Below are positions 48,048 to 61,990 of a DNA stretch of 64,000 nucleotides, in pieces (the first letter of the stretch is position 1; every line of letters starts with the position of its first letter). A model generated the notes under the pieces. The model was not told the DNA's origin and did not search any database. It saw only the letters and a list, made by a program, of their open reading frames with translations. Position numbers and translations under genes: made by a program. Where the stretch lies: NCBI RefSeq assembly GCF_964340395.1, contig NC_135560.1, positions 13,046,598-13,110,597 on the forward strand, in the 5' to 3' direction. The stretch comes from Glandiceps talaboti. Its lineage: Eukaryota; Hemichordata; Enteropneusta; Spengelidae.

Positions 48048-50439
48048 TGCATGCAGGATGGATAATGTCCACATACAGACAGCACAAATGAGCATAGCGT
48101 CTGTAATACATGCAAATAGATATATGATAATAATAAGAATTATGTGTGATATTGATTTGCTATATTTGCTACTATCACTGTTTGACACATTTATAGCCTT
48201 CTTGCAGTCTGTCATGTCAAATTTTATCACTCATTACTTTATTTTTAGCTGAAAAGTCAGAAAGGATATCCCGGTACAATTATGTTCCTGTCATTATTTC
48301 TCAGAACAGAAATGAGTTTAATTGAGTTCGGTTATAGTTGAAGCTTTTTATCAGAGCTGTAAGCTATTATACCATGAAAATCAATCAAAACTTCTCAGAC
48401 ATCTGTTCTACCTGTCTGCAATATAATTTTTATCTTATAACTAGGTTTTTAGTGGGAACAAATTTGTACTAAAAATAGTTTTTGCCTTTTTGAATTTTCA
48501 TTCAGTACAGATTTTACACCTTTGAATTTCTGGACTTTAAGTTAAAATTTCCTTGAAATGCAATATGATAATTATGCAATAATGAATTTAGTTAAAATTT
48601 AATCATAGATAATACTATATTTTAATGGAAAAGTATGAAATACTGAAAAAAGAAAAGTATAGTCTTGTTTCCAATAATATTAAGCAGAAAATTTCAAATT
48701 TTTTTTTGCTGGAGAAAATCATCCTGTGTCTTTGCCTTTGATGATTATGTTTCTGTAACACAAAATTTCTAAACAGACATTTTTGTGAACCACCTAAAAC
48801 ACCTGCTGTTCTCAGTACTCTACGCAGTCAATACATTGTCCAGCCTGTATATAATCATACTTGCCTTCAGGTTTTGTTTTAATAAATAGATTTCTGAAAT
48901 TTTCAGTAGGAAAAAAATTAACACACGTTTTTCTTGTGTATCAGAGCAGGTGACAATTGTATTTAAATACAGTGTTGACGTGAGAAATCTTGCAACGACT
49001 CACAAGGGACTTATTATCAGTACATCAATTGATTTTCGCATCTGTGTACTAGCCTATGCACTTAACTGTTTTACAGAATAAAGACTGTGTATTTATGGCT
49101 CGTTACTTGACATTTGCTACCCGACCTTTGACCTTTCAGACTAATTATGTAGAAATTGAATTCTAAAACTGTCGTGTGTACAATAATAATATTATGACAA
49201 AATCTATAGCTATTATGAAAAGTAGGTAATGTATTATTCAAAGAATCGGAGTGTAGGGGTGGTAGATGAGAATGATACAATCACTGGTCTAGAAATGATA
49301 TATTTTCCAAGCTACTACTGAGCAATCATGATTTACTACCTTAGATGAAGACTAAATTCCTAACTCACAACAAAACTTTTAATTTATCGAATTTTGATTG
49401 TCAAATTTAAACAAATACAGATTAATTTTGACATTTAGTTTTTGAATTTAGAAATTATTTCTTAAATAATCATATTGGTATTAATGATAATAAGTTATTT
49501 ATTTGACATTTTATATTCATATATTTCATTTTTCAAAGTATAAAATACAAATTTTTATTAAAACATCTTCCATTTGCAATGTAAAGTTTATAAAATATTC
49601 ACATTTAGTACTCATAATGAGATAATGATAATAAATTATTTATTTTACTTTAAATTTTTGTAAATATTCAAATTTTTCAGTCAGTTTTTGAAGTGTGTAG
49701 ATCATACCAGTATAAAATACAAACATTTATTAGACAATCCATTATTCACAATTTAAAACGTTAACATGTTTAGACAGTTTCTGTAATGTTTATCTTGCTT
49801 GTAATTCTCTGTTCCAGTTGTGTTTTGTATTTTTATTTTCATGCTATATAATGGGCCCAGTGGTTAAAGAACCGAATAAATAATCTTATGCATAAGGAAA
49901 TTTGCAAAAAAAGTATCTTACTAAATAATCTTAAAATAAGTTGTAATGTAGTAAAAGGTGGTATTTTAAAATATGAGAATGGTTTTACTAATAAAAATAA
50001 AAATGTCTTCGTAATAAGGCAAAATAAAAAAATTGTGTTTCCGGTAACCCGACTGAGCCTAGTTTAAGCCTCTGACCTAAACATTTTTGAAAACATTTAA
50101 AACAAGACATTTTTTATCTTCTTGACACTATAATTCATTCATGCATGTCTGTTTTCTATCACCAGCAGTTTTCTGACTGACATTTTGTTTGGTTTTGGAG
50201 TCAAAGTAATATTTTTCAAAATAAAAATAATAAAGAAGATAAAATAAATCCAGACTACCTACCCTATTTTCTGAGGCCATGTTATCGCAAACACACAGTA
50301 TTATTATTATTTTTTTACCATAAGAATTAGTATAACTTGAAGACTCATCTAGAAAGAAAGAAATATTTTGGAGAAGTGATTGTATTTTGCTAAAACATAG
50401 TATGCGTAGATATATTTTAGAATAATGTGTACAAGACAA

Positions 50440-50790
50440 CTTATACCATGCAAGAGCCAAAATTTTTCAACAAAAAATATGGAATATATATTTTGGTTGT
50501 TCTATGTCATGACAACATGTGTCTACGTCACTGGTTCTGCTGTGTTTGAAATATGAGTCAAAACATTCAAAATTGCCCTTTCCCCGGTTTTTCTTTGATG
50601 TAACTGGTGCTGGTATAATTATGTTATTCTCTGATATATTTTTCATTCAGCCGGAAAATACTTTTGACCCAAAGGTTGTCTCTACTCCTCTGTCGACTCG
50701 TAGTGACAAAGACCCCTTAGGTCACTCATATTTTCCTTGGCTGAATGAAGAAAAGGATTTGGGAATAAGATCCAAATATACTATTACAAA
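50440..50790 (+). mobile_element. Foldback element copy
   Basis: The left arm repeats the 44.6-kb copy (AAAAAATATGGAATATATAT, CACTGGTTCTGCTGTGTTTG, TATAATTATGTTATTCTC). The core has CATTCAGCCGGAAAATACTT against CATATTTTCCTTGGCTGAAT. The open frame at 50519-50899 crosses it and is not a gene. A neighbouring block (50030-50440) matches 63280-63930. Confidence 0.65.
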
Positions 50791-52007
50791 AGCTATCAAT
50801 AAATTAAAGGAAGATACATTTGAAGAAAATAAAATATCTGGGAGAAGTGGTCGAATTATGTTAAAATACAGTACACATAGAGTACATTTTAGAATATAGA
50901 AGACAAGATAAAGTATAAATATTACAAGAGCTATACATTATTATTTTGAAGATGTATCATTCTCCTCTAGGCCATTCCCAGTAGTATGGATGTGATCAAT
51001 TTGGCCTTTATAATAATAGTAAACACCTTGCATATAAAAATCTAAAATTTTTGCTGTTACTTTGAATACTCAAACCCATTCAGAAAAAAATCAGGGATCA
51101 CATACAGATTTATCAAATAAAAGTTAAAGTGATATTCAAATAAAACCATCTTATCTGAGAATCCAATATGGCTGCCAAATACTGTGTTTACTCTATGGAA
51201 AATTAAAATTGCTGATTTCCTTGAAAATGAGTTGGTGAACCCCAAATTTCTTTTATTATTTCAAAACGACCTGGAACAAATTTTTACATGGCAAAGTTTG
51301 GAGAACAGTTCAACATGACAGTTAGTTATCTGACTGCTAAAATGATTGTCTTCTGGAAGGGCTATTAAAATAAGGCCTTTGGAATATATTAGCCATCATG
51401 TTTGGTATGGGAATTATACATTTAAACATATTGAGGACAAACAGTGATTTAGGAATCCTGTTACTGCATCACAGCGTGGTTCATCAAAAAGTACATTGAC
51501 TGTATACTTACAGAAGCACTGTTTGAATTGCTACACTTTCGTTTAGAATTTTTTGACTTTTTTTTTTGCTGGTGTTTTTCTGCTATAAATATGTATCCCA
51601 GTGAACATACTTTGTACTTGTAGATAACCTTTCTCTTAAAATCAGTGAAAATGAGGTCCAGGCCAAAAGAAAATACTGTCTCTTTTCAGTGAAAATTAAA
51701 TCCCTTGAAATAGAGAATCCATAGGGATAATGTTCTAAAGTGCGATTTTCCCATTTCCCTCAATTTAAGGTATTTCAATAAAAGGGTGTGCATTAATCAT
51801 ATGAGTCACTGCATTGCCTGAAGGTAGCTTTTATTAAATCAAGATGAGCTACTTATTAAATGTGGATGTCCTCTGTATAGCCTTGCACTGAAAATGATAT
51901 ACATGTCATCATCCGAGTTTATGTAGTTAAACTTAAAGTTTACAGTCTTTGACCAAAAATATTTTCATATCTAGATGACTCATTGTAAGATTTATGACAT
52001 CATCTCT

Positions 52008-52190
52008 CCATTCGTTCATTCATTCATTCATTCATTTGTTTGTTTGTTTGTTCGTTCATTCATCGTTCATTCGTTCGTTCGTTCGTTTGTTTGTTTGTTC
52101 ATTCATTCGTTCATTCATTCTTTCATCCATCTATCCATTCATTCCTTCCTTCCTTCCTTCATTCATTCATTCATCCATTCATCATCTAGA
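52008..52190 (+). repeat. (TTCA)n/(TTCG)n/(TTTG)n tetranucleotide array
   Basis: Interrupted TTCA, TTCG, TTTG and TTCC units. Phe/Ser/His-rich open frames over it are artefacts. Confidence 0.95.
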
Positions 52191-52369
52191 CACCCATAGA
52201 AACATCACTACCAGTACCAGCCACCAAACATGATATTCACCAAAAATTTTCGGACTAAGTTTTATGACTGAAAATGGTTTTTTTGAATCTAATTTGCGTA
52301 GAAGCAGATTATCTTGTATAAAGTAATTTACCATCTTTACACATGCAAAGATCTCGTACAATTTCAGAC

Positions 52370-52530
52370 CAATTTCAAACATTTAATTCTTACCCAGAAT
52401 TATGTCTTTAGAATTAATTTGCATATATAAGATCGTCATGTCATGAACAATTCTTCATCTACACATCCCTAGAAACATCCTCACCACATATCAGGCCAGT
52501 ATGACAAAGCAGTTTTCAAGTTCAAAATTT
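52370..52530 (+). repeat. Dispersed repeat family, 3' part
   Basis: TCATGTCATGAACAAT, then ACACATCCCTAGAAACATCC and CATATCAGGCCAGTATGA, matches the order at about 29538-29600. Confidence 0.5.
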
Positions 52531-55504
52531 TATTTGCATGAATTTTTTACTTCAACCCTCATCTGCCATTAGTATATATGATACATATAAATTGGATACA
52601 TGTTATAGAATAAAGTTGAACTTGGATGAAATTGTTTACTTTTTCATCAAGCACATCTAAGTTTTATTAGATACAGCGCGTGTTGAATCCAAATAGAAAA
52701 ATAGTTAAGATGACTATATAGATAATGACACAAATAAATTATTGAGCTAAAATCAATTAGAACAGTTTTCATATACATCTGGATAAAATCATGGAAAGGT
52801 GTGGTAATTAACATGTAATGTATTCCTTGAAATGAATGTGAAAATACAGGTAGTGCTTTTTTAAAATTCCTTTAGTGTTGAAGAGATTTAAAATGTTGCA
52901 AATCCCACTTGACAACTGAACCATTATTAAGTCAAATTTATTTAACTCTGTTTATTTAAGCATGACATTTCCGGGGGAAATTCTCTTAAAATTTCCTGGA
53001 AAATGCCCTGAAAGTCCCTGGACCTGTAAATTTCAGTGACTTGAAGTGTTAAGATCCTGTAAATATGGAGAATTGCATGCTTTGCATAGAAACTATTGGA
53101 CAGGTCATTTTGTTAGTGCCCTTTTAGCTTCAATGTAGTTAAAATCCAATGGGTTAGCATCAATTCATTGCTCAGCAGCTATCACTCAATACTAACTTTA
53201 ATAACAAGACAAGCATATGAACTCATGCACATGTCCCTAGTGTACTTATAAAGTCAGATAACTTTGCAAGTTTCTGTATGACCTCTAACCCTTAACTTCT
53301 AGGAGCTACTAATGGTGCTGACAGGACTTCAAAACTGAAAGACACAGGAGTCCATGACATGTTGTATAGTGATTGTCTACATGTACACCTCTATTCGCAG
53401 ATACTGCTCAACAAGCATGTAATGTTGCATTTTAACTTTTGGGGATTACTACAGCAGATAAACATTGTAGCTGTGCACTTAACAATATATCACAGTTATT
53501 CCACCAAAAAAAAAATATTAATGGAATGAAAAATAGATCACATGTTTGCTGTTATAAGTGTATATATCCTAACACTTACTGTTGTACAGCATGATGATCT
53601 GTTCTCACATAGAACATTGTGTGGCTTGGAGTTTACTCCATGTTTTCAGTCTAAATACAGTGTTAGAATATAACATATAGAATACAAAAATGGAGCATGA
53701 AGCAAAATTAATGCATAATACAAGGAGAACATTACTCTATTAAAATAAACAAAAACCTGAACTGAATTTATACATAATAATATAAAATAAAATAAACTAT
53801 TATCATAATGGTAATGATAATTAAGTAAATAACATACATAATCTTTAACAATTGTACCATAATTATTAATTGTGTATTACTACACTTATCGTTTTGGAAG
53901 TGCAATATGTTAATTTATTTCCATTTGTTTAGTCATGTACATCAATATTAGGGAGCTATATTTTTGAAGATTAAAGACATATTTAAAAAGAGCAATGAAT
54001 ATACTAAAGCTAGATAGTTACAAATGGGTAGAAAATGTGAACAAAGACAGAAAGACTGCTAAAGTATTGAGAAGTTAGAGTCGATATTTTTTTTGCCAAT
54101 GTGGCACTCTTTGCAAATTTGTCAAACATATGTCGCTGTAATGGATTAAAAATGTGTCATTTTGCTTAATTACTGCCCAGGGACACCCATGTGAATTAAT
54201 GGCATGTCGCATTAGCTCACAATAGTGGCAATAGTTAAAGCCAAATTTCTGAATTTAGTGTTCAGTTGGGACAGGTGTGTTTTTGCCCACCCTCCCACCC
54301 TGCCTTCCTGTGCCTCCAGTATCTTTGTATTTTTTTCTTTTATTTATATTTATATTGATTCTTCAGTCACTGACAGTAATTTGACTAATTTTTATGTACA
54401 CAGGTTACTTTCGTAATTATTTCATCATTTCTTCTTCAATAGCTTTTGCCTGTTTTGTAGTTGATTTTTCAGCTGTTCAGTTACGTAATTTTCAGACCTC
54501 TTTTCAGGTGTTTTTCAACCTTTTAGCACTTTGTTAGTTTACTTTCAGAGTAGTCGCTAGTAATGTTATCAGTATTTTGTAAATGTTTGGGTGCAGTACA
54601 ATAAAGTACTTCTGGTATTTTGCTGCCAGATTTGTGTTCTGCGAGTTTTGAGTTTGAATGTACCCAATATTTAGTATCACAAAATTACCACGCCAGGAAA
54701 CTTGTTATTTTTGGATTAAAAATTATACTAGAATTTGTTCAAAATGACGTCCTCTTAAAATGAAATTCTAGCGTTCCTGAGAACAGTGGTGACTTTCAGT
54801 CAAAATACAAGAATAAGGACATACAGGTTAAAATGTAATGCGCATAAGAATTAGCTAAGAATCTAGACATGTTATGCAAACATATTTTTTGTTAAGTGGC
54901 CATATGGATGAGGATTGGGTATTTATTTTGGATTTTTTAATTTATAAAACAATTTTATCATGGCATCCTACTTGAAAAATCAATGTGAAACAACATTGAC
55001 AAAGCCTATGTTTGTAACTCAACTTTATAAATTGCAAAAAGTTACAAAATGTGTGCAAAGTTTGTTGTTGTATGGCCGTACAATAACAAAGATTTTACAC
55101 ATTTATTAATTTTTTGCAATTTATTGAGTTATAAACAAGGACTTAATTGGCCATGTTAAGGACTTAATCTCATCAAAATATCACAGACTTTGTTCAGAAT
55201 TCCAAATATACAATAAAAATCGGCTAACCCTGAATATTTTCAATACAGTTTCCAATAATCAATATACAATTTCGTGCAAAAATACTTCTGTCCAGACAAC
55301 ACGTTACTGATGAACAAGTTTATCATAATAAATGAATACAGTATCATTTCTATGATATTTATGTGTATCTTATATGTCCTATGAGCATAATTTATATAAT
55401 AACCTTAAATATACCTGATGTAAATTAGCACACGATGATACTCACATTTCTAATGGTTCTCATAAATTTAATAATATGCATTTTTTGTATATTTAATATT
55501 TACA

Positions 55505-55665
55505 AACTTTGTTATGATTAGCAGTTGGGAGGTTATGGGTTTGAATCCCACTGGAAATGGGATTTTTCTGTGACCAACCATAACCCAGGGTGAGTGCTTG
55601 TTCTACAGACTTGATGGGTAAGCCTGTATTATTTAGCCGTGAGTGAATTTGGAGGGACTCCTGGA
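55505..55665 (+). mobile_element. Possible tRNA-derived SINE fragment
   Basis: A B-box-like GGGTTTGAATCCCA follows an A-box-like TTAGCAGTTGGGAGG only about ten bases upstream, too close for a tRNA. It is probably a decayed or internally deleted SINE head. Different in sequence from the copies at 1678 and 58394. Confidence 0.35.
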
Positions 55666-56089
55666 GTGATGATTCAAAAAGTTGGGGACGATTACTCACT
55701 TGACAGCTAGTTTACAGCATCGTGATATAAAGTGTGCAACATAGCCCTGTCACGTAGTCCCAAACCTGAATGGATCTCTGTAGAATTGTATGTGATTTTG
55801 TGATGTCTGCATAAAAGAAAATCGCTGGGAGCAATTCCCAGCACAAAAAATCTGAAAAAGAAAAAAAAAATCGTCATAACTAGATATACATGTAGTATGG
55901 TGATGATATAGAAAACTAGTGGCTCAAAAAAACATTGTTGTGCAGTCTTTACCCACATTTTTAATAGATTATTTCAGAAAAATGAAATGATATGGAAATC
56001 CACTTAGTGTTCAGCCATTAAATATGGGCACGTCCAATGTGAACTTTGTTATTACTTATTATAGTATTACTAAATATGTTATTTTACTT

Positions 56090-56460
56090 ATAATTTGATA
56101 TAGTCAACTGTACTATGCACAAGACAAGTTATTGTCTTTGAACAGAAAATATGGATTATATATCCTGCTTGTCAAATGTCATGACATAGTTACCCATGTC
56201 TATAATGTCACCATGGTTCTAAGGTGGATGAAGCATGAGTCAAAACATTCCAAATCGCCCTGAGATTTCACAAAATATGTGTGAAGAGGTATGATGTTCC
56301 CAAATAATTTTCTTGATTTGGCCGGGAGATACTCATGACCTTATGACCTCGCATGCTACTTGTCTAGGTAGCAACTTGTAGTGACAAGGCCCTTTAGGGC
56401 ACTTATGTTTTTCTCAGCTGAACAAAGAAAAATATTGGGGAATAATATAATGACAAGTGT
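56090..56460 (+). mobile_element. Foldback element copy
   Basis: The left arm has GAAAATATGGATTATATATC and GAGTCAAAACATTCCAAATC. The core at 56310-56445 runs from TTTGGCCGGGAGATACTCAT to AGCTGAACAAAGAAAAATAT, then TGGGGAATAATATAA. Degenerate. Confidence 0.6.
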
Positions 56461-57464
56461 TATGCATGCAAATTAGTTTTTGTGTGATGTAGCTACATTT
56501 TGTCAAGGATGTTTTCTGGGTACACCCAAAAGTTATATATCATCAAAACGTTCCTTCAGTAATATTTGCCTAAAATTTGACGCCACACTGACTTCTTAAT
56601 ATTCTACAGATGATCAAATATGTTTCAGTAAATTATAAAAGATTACTACAATAATTAATTCTTTTTATACAAGAAACAAAGATTATACACATAGAAATGT
56701 GCAGATCTGGTCTTGGTGCCCTTTTAAGGTTAAGTTCTGTCTGTCAAAGGAAAAGATCTTATTTGGTTGCTGAAAAATGACAATTAGTGTAATGAATTCA
56801 CATTACACTACAACTTCTACAAAACATACTCTGGTATTGTGAACTATCTTATAATGATAAACACCCTTTCATGTCCCTCACACTCTGTATTTCCAATAGA
56901 GTGGTAACACTTCACTATAATGAACAAGTCAGTTATAACACATCTTTTTCATGTGCCCAAGTGAATTTACAGGTTACGGTGAAATAGAATCTGGTGCACC
57001 AAGGGATCATGAACAAATTATCATAGTTTTAAATTCATGCAAGTTGAACTGTGTGCGATAATACAATAATATGCTGTTAAATTAAAACGTACGTTCTTCA
57101 TACCGTTATATATACAGTTGTACTAAGGTTATTATTTTGTTGAGAACTATAGGTTTGTTCAACCATTGAAGTCAATCACTTTATAAGTTTTACCTACGTA
57201 ATGCAATTAGAGATGAAGGATTTCTAGTACAGCATTATGTTATTAATCTTTCTGATGAGTTTTACAACCATGCCAGATGATACTGCCCATGACATTTAAT
57301 CATACCGTAAACAGTGTCTTGTCAGTGTGCATATACAGCTATGCATACAACGTTATGCACAAGATTTATCTACTGGTATAGGTTGTGAGGAATGGGGTAC
57401 GTGACAGCTAGTTTCAGTGATGTGGAATTATTATATAAGTTACAGATATTGGGATAGTTGCCAG

Positions 57465-58020
57465 TATTCATTTGAGGGTGGAATTGACTAAGTAAACGTT
57501 ATTGTTTTAATGTGTAATTAGTGTCAGGGCGGCGGGGGTATCATATGAGGATGGAATTAAAAGAATTATCTATTTTCAACTTTTAGTGCTATACAATATG
57601 TTACAGGTGAAGGTTGTTTGTTTTAGGGTGGAATTAAAATACTAAAACCACTTTCAATGATGTGTGTAATCAGTTATCGGGGTGGGGTTTCAGTTATCCA
57701 TTTGAGGATGGAAGTAAATAAGTCTAAAACTGTTTTCAAAAATCTGTAATTAGAATGTGGGGGGGGGGGAGCTATTCATTTGAGGGTGGAATTAAAACAA
57801 CTGTACAACTATAACTTCCAATGAAATGTAATCTAAGTTATTTAGATAGGGTTTCAGCTCTTCACTTGAGGGTGGAAGTAAATGACTTTACGATTCACAA
57901 TGATGTTACGGGGGGGGGGGGGGGGGTTATTTATTTTAGGGGGAATGAAATGACCCAATTTTTTTTGGGGGGGGTCAGGTATTCAGTGGAATTAAATGAC
58001 TAAAACTAATTCCAATGATG
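57465..58020 (+). repeat. Degenerate minisatellite of about 75-bp units with G-tracts
   Basis: About eight units of the type ATTCATTTGAGGGTGGAATT, then AAATGACTAAAAC, then CAATGATGTGTAAT. Most units end in a G-run; the longest is at about 57910-57927. Unit heads near 57465, 57541, 57620, 57698, 57774, 57860, 57928 and 57980. Four close G-runs could form a quadruplex. Confidence 0.7.
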
Positions 58021-58393
58021 TGACAGCAATAGCTGGGTTGTTTGCTGTGACACTATGTCTTCAACACAGCAACAGCCACCATGTTAATAATATACGTGAT
58101 CGATCAATAAAGTGTTAATGAGAACTAATAAAAGTTAAGAAATATCCAGGGTGTCCTGTTTTTTGAAATGTGTCTGAATCTATCTCACATAATAAAGTCA
58201 ATTATTTGCCTATGATAACTGACAGACAGTGAATCACCAAGTGTAAATGGGTTTTTACTAATTTTATATAGTAATTATTTGTAAATTGCAATATGCATTT
58301 ATCAGACAAATGTAGTCATGTATTTAACCGTTTTCCTCATTTTCTTAACACATATAATTGTTTAGCCAATCTTCTTTGTTTTGATACAACATA

Positions 58394-58675
58394 GGGTTGT
58401 CATTGGCCAAACAGTTAGCATGTGTGCCTCGATCTTACCACTGCAGTCAGGGTTTGAACCTCATGCGCAGTCCTGGGTTCGTTTAAAGATTTCCTAGATC
58501 TCTATTGTAAGAAGGGTGATTCTCAGTTTAACCCTCCAAACAACGCAGGTTTTTCCCTGGGTACTCCGGTTTCCACCTGCTTCAACACTCGGTGCACTTA
58601 AGCACTTCACAAGTGGTGATTGTATTGAATTTCTGAAATTTAATTTGGATTAATAAAGTAATATAAATAAATCAG
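58394..58675 (+). mobile_element. tRNA-derived SINE, copy 2
   Basis: Shares with the copy at 1678 the head TTGGCCAAACAGTTAGC, TTACCACTGCAGTCAGGGTT followed by TGAACC (B box), and the body GCAGGTTTTTCCCTGGGTAC then TCCGGTTTCCACCTGC. It ends in an AT-rich ATAAA tail. Confidence 0.7.
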
Positions 58676-58789
58676 TAGAGATTTTAACTAATGCACACGT
58701 TGATTATAAAATAGGAATTTTGTTATTTTCTTATCATGTAAAAATACCTGTTAAAGGGGAATAAGGATTGAAATCTTGGCAAGTTGATT

Positions 58790-58935
58790 AAAATAATTTT
58801 TTTTTGTACATATATACATTGTATGTTGGATATCCACCTTGATCTATTTATACCAGAGAGATAGCAAATTAGATGATAATACACAGAAAATAATTATACA
58901 TTAATTCCAATATTTTTCTTTGTTCCCAATAATTT
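58790..58935 (+). mobile_element. Foldback family, partial copy
   Basis: TACATTGTATGTTGGATATCC through CCAATATTTTTCTTTGTTCCC is alike in order to 62865-62995, next to the fuller copy there. The far arm is absent. Confidence 0.45.
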
Positions 58936-59749
58936 TTTGCAAAGTTATTCTGTAATTAATCCTGAACAAGAGAATAATCCTGTTTAATTCTAGTATGTCT
59001 CCACTGATATGACAGTAGTAATCCAAAACCATGGTATTCAAACATTGGGGTTTAAAGATGTTAATCCAACCATGTGTTTTAATACTACTAGTGCAGCAAT
59101 GGATATTTAGCATATGCATACAAATAAAATGAGTCTGCCACTATTTTAAAAAACTTATTATTGAATTGAATTTCCATGATCCTTGCATGAAAATTAACGT
59201 CTGAATATAATTTGGACTGACATATTTCGTGACCTACATCATCAACTTATGCCCTGAAGATGATTTTGATATAATTGCGGAGTTGTTTTTTTCCAATTAT
59301 GTAGATTATGCACAGCTGCACTTCAGCCTAGCTATTTTCACGACTCGTTGTTAAATATGAATTAATATACGTCATCTACTGTGAAGAGCTACTAAATAAC
59401 GTGCATAGGGAGTACAATATCACCACAGTATGTTGTATTCTGAAAATATATGGCCCATTAATTCCTGCAATCAAAATATTGATGGAGCTTATACATCTAA
59501 GGTCATTTATACAATAATTGTACGATGTTGAAGTGTGTCAGGATAGTACAGTTATATATTACACAGCAGTGAATATGTTAACCTGCTTTAACATTTGCTG
59601 ATTCTGAATAAATTATTAACTTAGTCATTGATCTGGATAGCAATGCTTTATGTGCTAATTAATTTACGAATCATAGAATTCGGTCTGAAAGCAATTTCCT
59701 GCCCTTTTCATATGATATCGATTATAGATGGATAGCTAATTATCAAATT

Positions 59750-60115
59750 GCATAATATATATGATTATACCACACACAAGCCAAGTTAAATGCATTCAAC
59801 CAAAAAATTTGGGTTTTTTATCGTGGGTAAATTCTAAATTTACAAAAATGCACAACACCTTTCATTCTCAGCCTAGTGGTGCTCAAAATAAAAGTAAAAA
59901 AAATTCAAAATCGCAATTATTTTATTCATTTATTTCATAAATTATGCTTGTGCAGGTATAATTATATCATTCTCAAATATTTTTCTTTATGTAAAATTCT
60001 TGTGACCTAAGGGTTTTTGTTACTATGAGTTTTTCGACTTTTGACAAGACAGTGGTATTCGTATTTTCGAGGTTAAATATAAGGGAATAATATTTTGTCA
60101 CTTCATTACCTAAAT
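59750..60115 (+). mobile_element. Foldback element copy (degenerate)
   Basis: ATTATACCACACACAAGCCA, then AACCAAAAAATTTGGG, then TATAATTATATCATTCTCAA. The weak core has TTGTGACCTAAGGGTTTTTG against TATAAGGGAATAATATT. Confidence 0.5.
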
Positions 60116-61386
60116 TTATAGCATATCTGGTGACATATATACAATTATAATATACAATGAGCAGTGTATCTTTTAACACTCTGGAGTTTTCATTCCCTGA
60201 TACAGAACATGCTGCAATTTCAAGTTGAAGTTATAAGTTTTAAATTGTTGACTTCCTGTTTTTCTATACGGTCCAAGCGTCTAGTATCATATTCTCTGAA
60301 GAAATTTTACTTGTGACTTTAACAGGCCAACATTAGTAAGCCTCTTTTGTATTGAAAAACCGGGTTTCCTATTACTGTGTTTAATATTCTATATTCTGTT
60401 TCAATTTTGGTTCATTATCAAATTTACAGCAAATATACAACTGCAAATGTACAATCATGTTCATGCAGGACATGTATTTCTAATTAATTGTACATTTAAG
60501 TACTTGTGTCCTCTATGAATTGCCAAACACAGTATGAATGAGAATAAGCCCTCTGAAAAGCTACACTGGATTAGACAATGTTACTAGGTTACCGATTTTT
60601 ACAAATTGTGACGTTTATTAGAAAAGAGAGGAAAATTTCCTTTTATCAACATTAATAGTCTGATTAAGTTCGCTTCTTGATTTACGAAACGATGACTTAT
60701 TGGTAGAGCAATCATTATAAACGTAAAAAAATTACAGAATTATAGGAAATATTCTCAAACCAGCAGACTTAAAATCAAATCAAACAAGCAAAAGCTATTC
60801 TCTTTTATTCCATATTTCACTCACTGTTAAAACCTGTGAATTGCACGATTTTCAAAAAACGAATTTGAATTAAACACCACGAGTCTGCATTTTCTTCATC
60901 TATTTCCATTGCTTAAATTTCACTGTAGATGTATTATGTAAATTTGTTACCTATTTCAAGGATTTAAGTTCTTTGAAATTACAATTTTTTTAAAAACAGA
61001 ATCAAATATCTCACCATTTTAAAGAAATCGTGTGAATCTAATTTTAGATTATACCAGCAGAAAATATAAGAATTTCTCATCCATCATACATTGTCTAGTA
61101 TAATGTATCACAAAGTGGTGCAGGTTTGGTATGCATACTCTGTAAATATTGCCTTTTAGATAAATCTTTCCTTAAAAGTGGCCACATGGATGAGAAATTT
61201 ATTTTGTATTTTTAATAAATAAAACAACGTTCCTATTTTTTCAACTCAAAAAAAAAAATAATGTGACACACTATTATGTTTGTGACTCAATAAGTCACAA
61301 TAAAACCTAAAAAAATGTATTGAAAATTTGTTATAAATGTAAAATATACCACTCATCTAATGTTATATTTGTTCTTAGACCACAGT

Positions 61387-61472
61387 CTGTGTGTGCACTG
61401 TTTGTTTGTTTGTATGTCTCTCTGTGTGTGTGTGTGTATGTGTGTGTGTGTGTATGTATGTGTGTATATGTA
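61387..61472 (+). repeat. (TG)n/(TGTA)n microsatellite
   Basis: Interrupted TGTT, TG and TGTA units. Confidence 0.9.
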
Positions 61473-61679
61473 TGTGAAAGAGTATATCTTTTACATAGTA
61501 TACTGTGAAATAATCAATTTTAATTAGAAATGTCTTTCACTAGGTTTGCTCTGGTTCTATAACCTTAACAAGTAAGCTGCACTTAAAACATTAAGGGATA
61601 AATTTATAGATCTATTTGAAGGGAAAACAATTCATCTCAAGTGCTGCTGAGTCCTTTGGATGAACTCATATATTTCAAT

Positions 61680-61990
61680 GAACATATTCAAACCAAAAAT
61701 ATGGGATTTATACCTTGCTCATTCGTCACGATAGTGTATATGTTCATGCTCAAGATTTGAGTCAAAATGTTAAAAGTTGCCATTAATTTTCCCAATTTGT
61801 GATAAATTTAATATATTTGCACACTATTAGGTATATTTGCATTACTCCCCAAATTTTTCTTCACTCAGCTAGAAATACTTGGAATACTTCCTGTGTCACT
61901 TCTTTTCTTTGATTTTATGTCGCAAGGCTTCTTTATTTGTATTATCCTTGACTTCATGAAGAAAAATGTGGAGGATTAATCTAATGGACC
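61680..61990 (+). mobile_element. Foldback element copy
   Basis: ACCAAAAATATGGGATTTAT and GAGTCAAAATGTTAAAAGTT on the left arm. The core runs from ATTACTCCCCAAATTTTTCT to ATGAAGAAAAATGTGGAGGA. Confidence 0.55.

Noticed and set aside
50519-50899. 126-codon open frame
   Set aside because: It runs across a foldback element and shows no protein-family features.
55505-55665. tRNA gene
   Set aside because: A-box and B-box-like strings are about ten bases apart, too close for a cloverleaf; kept only as a possible SINE fragment.
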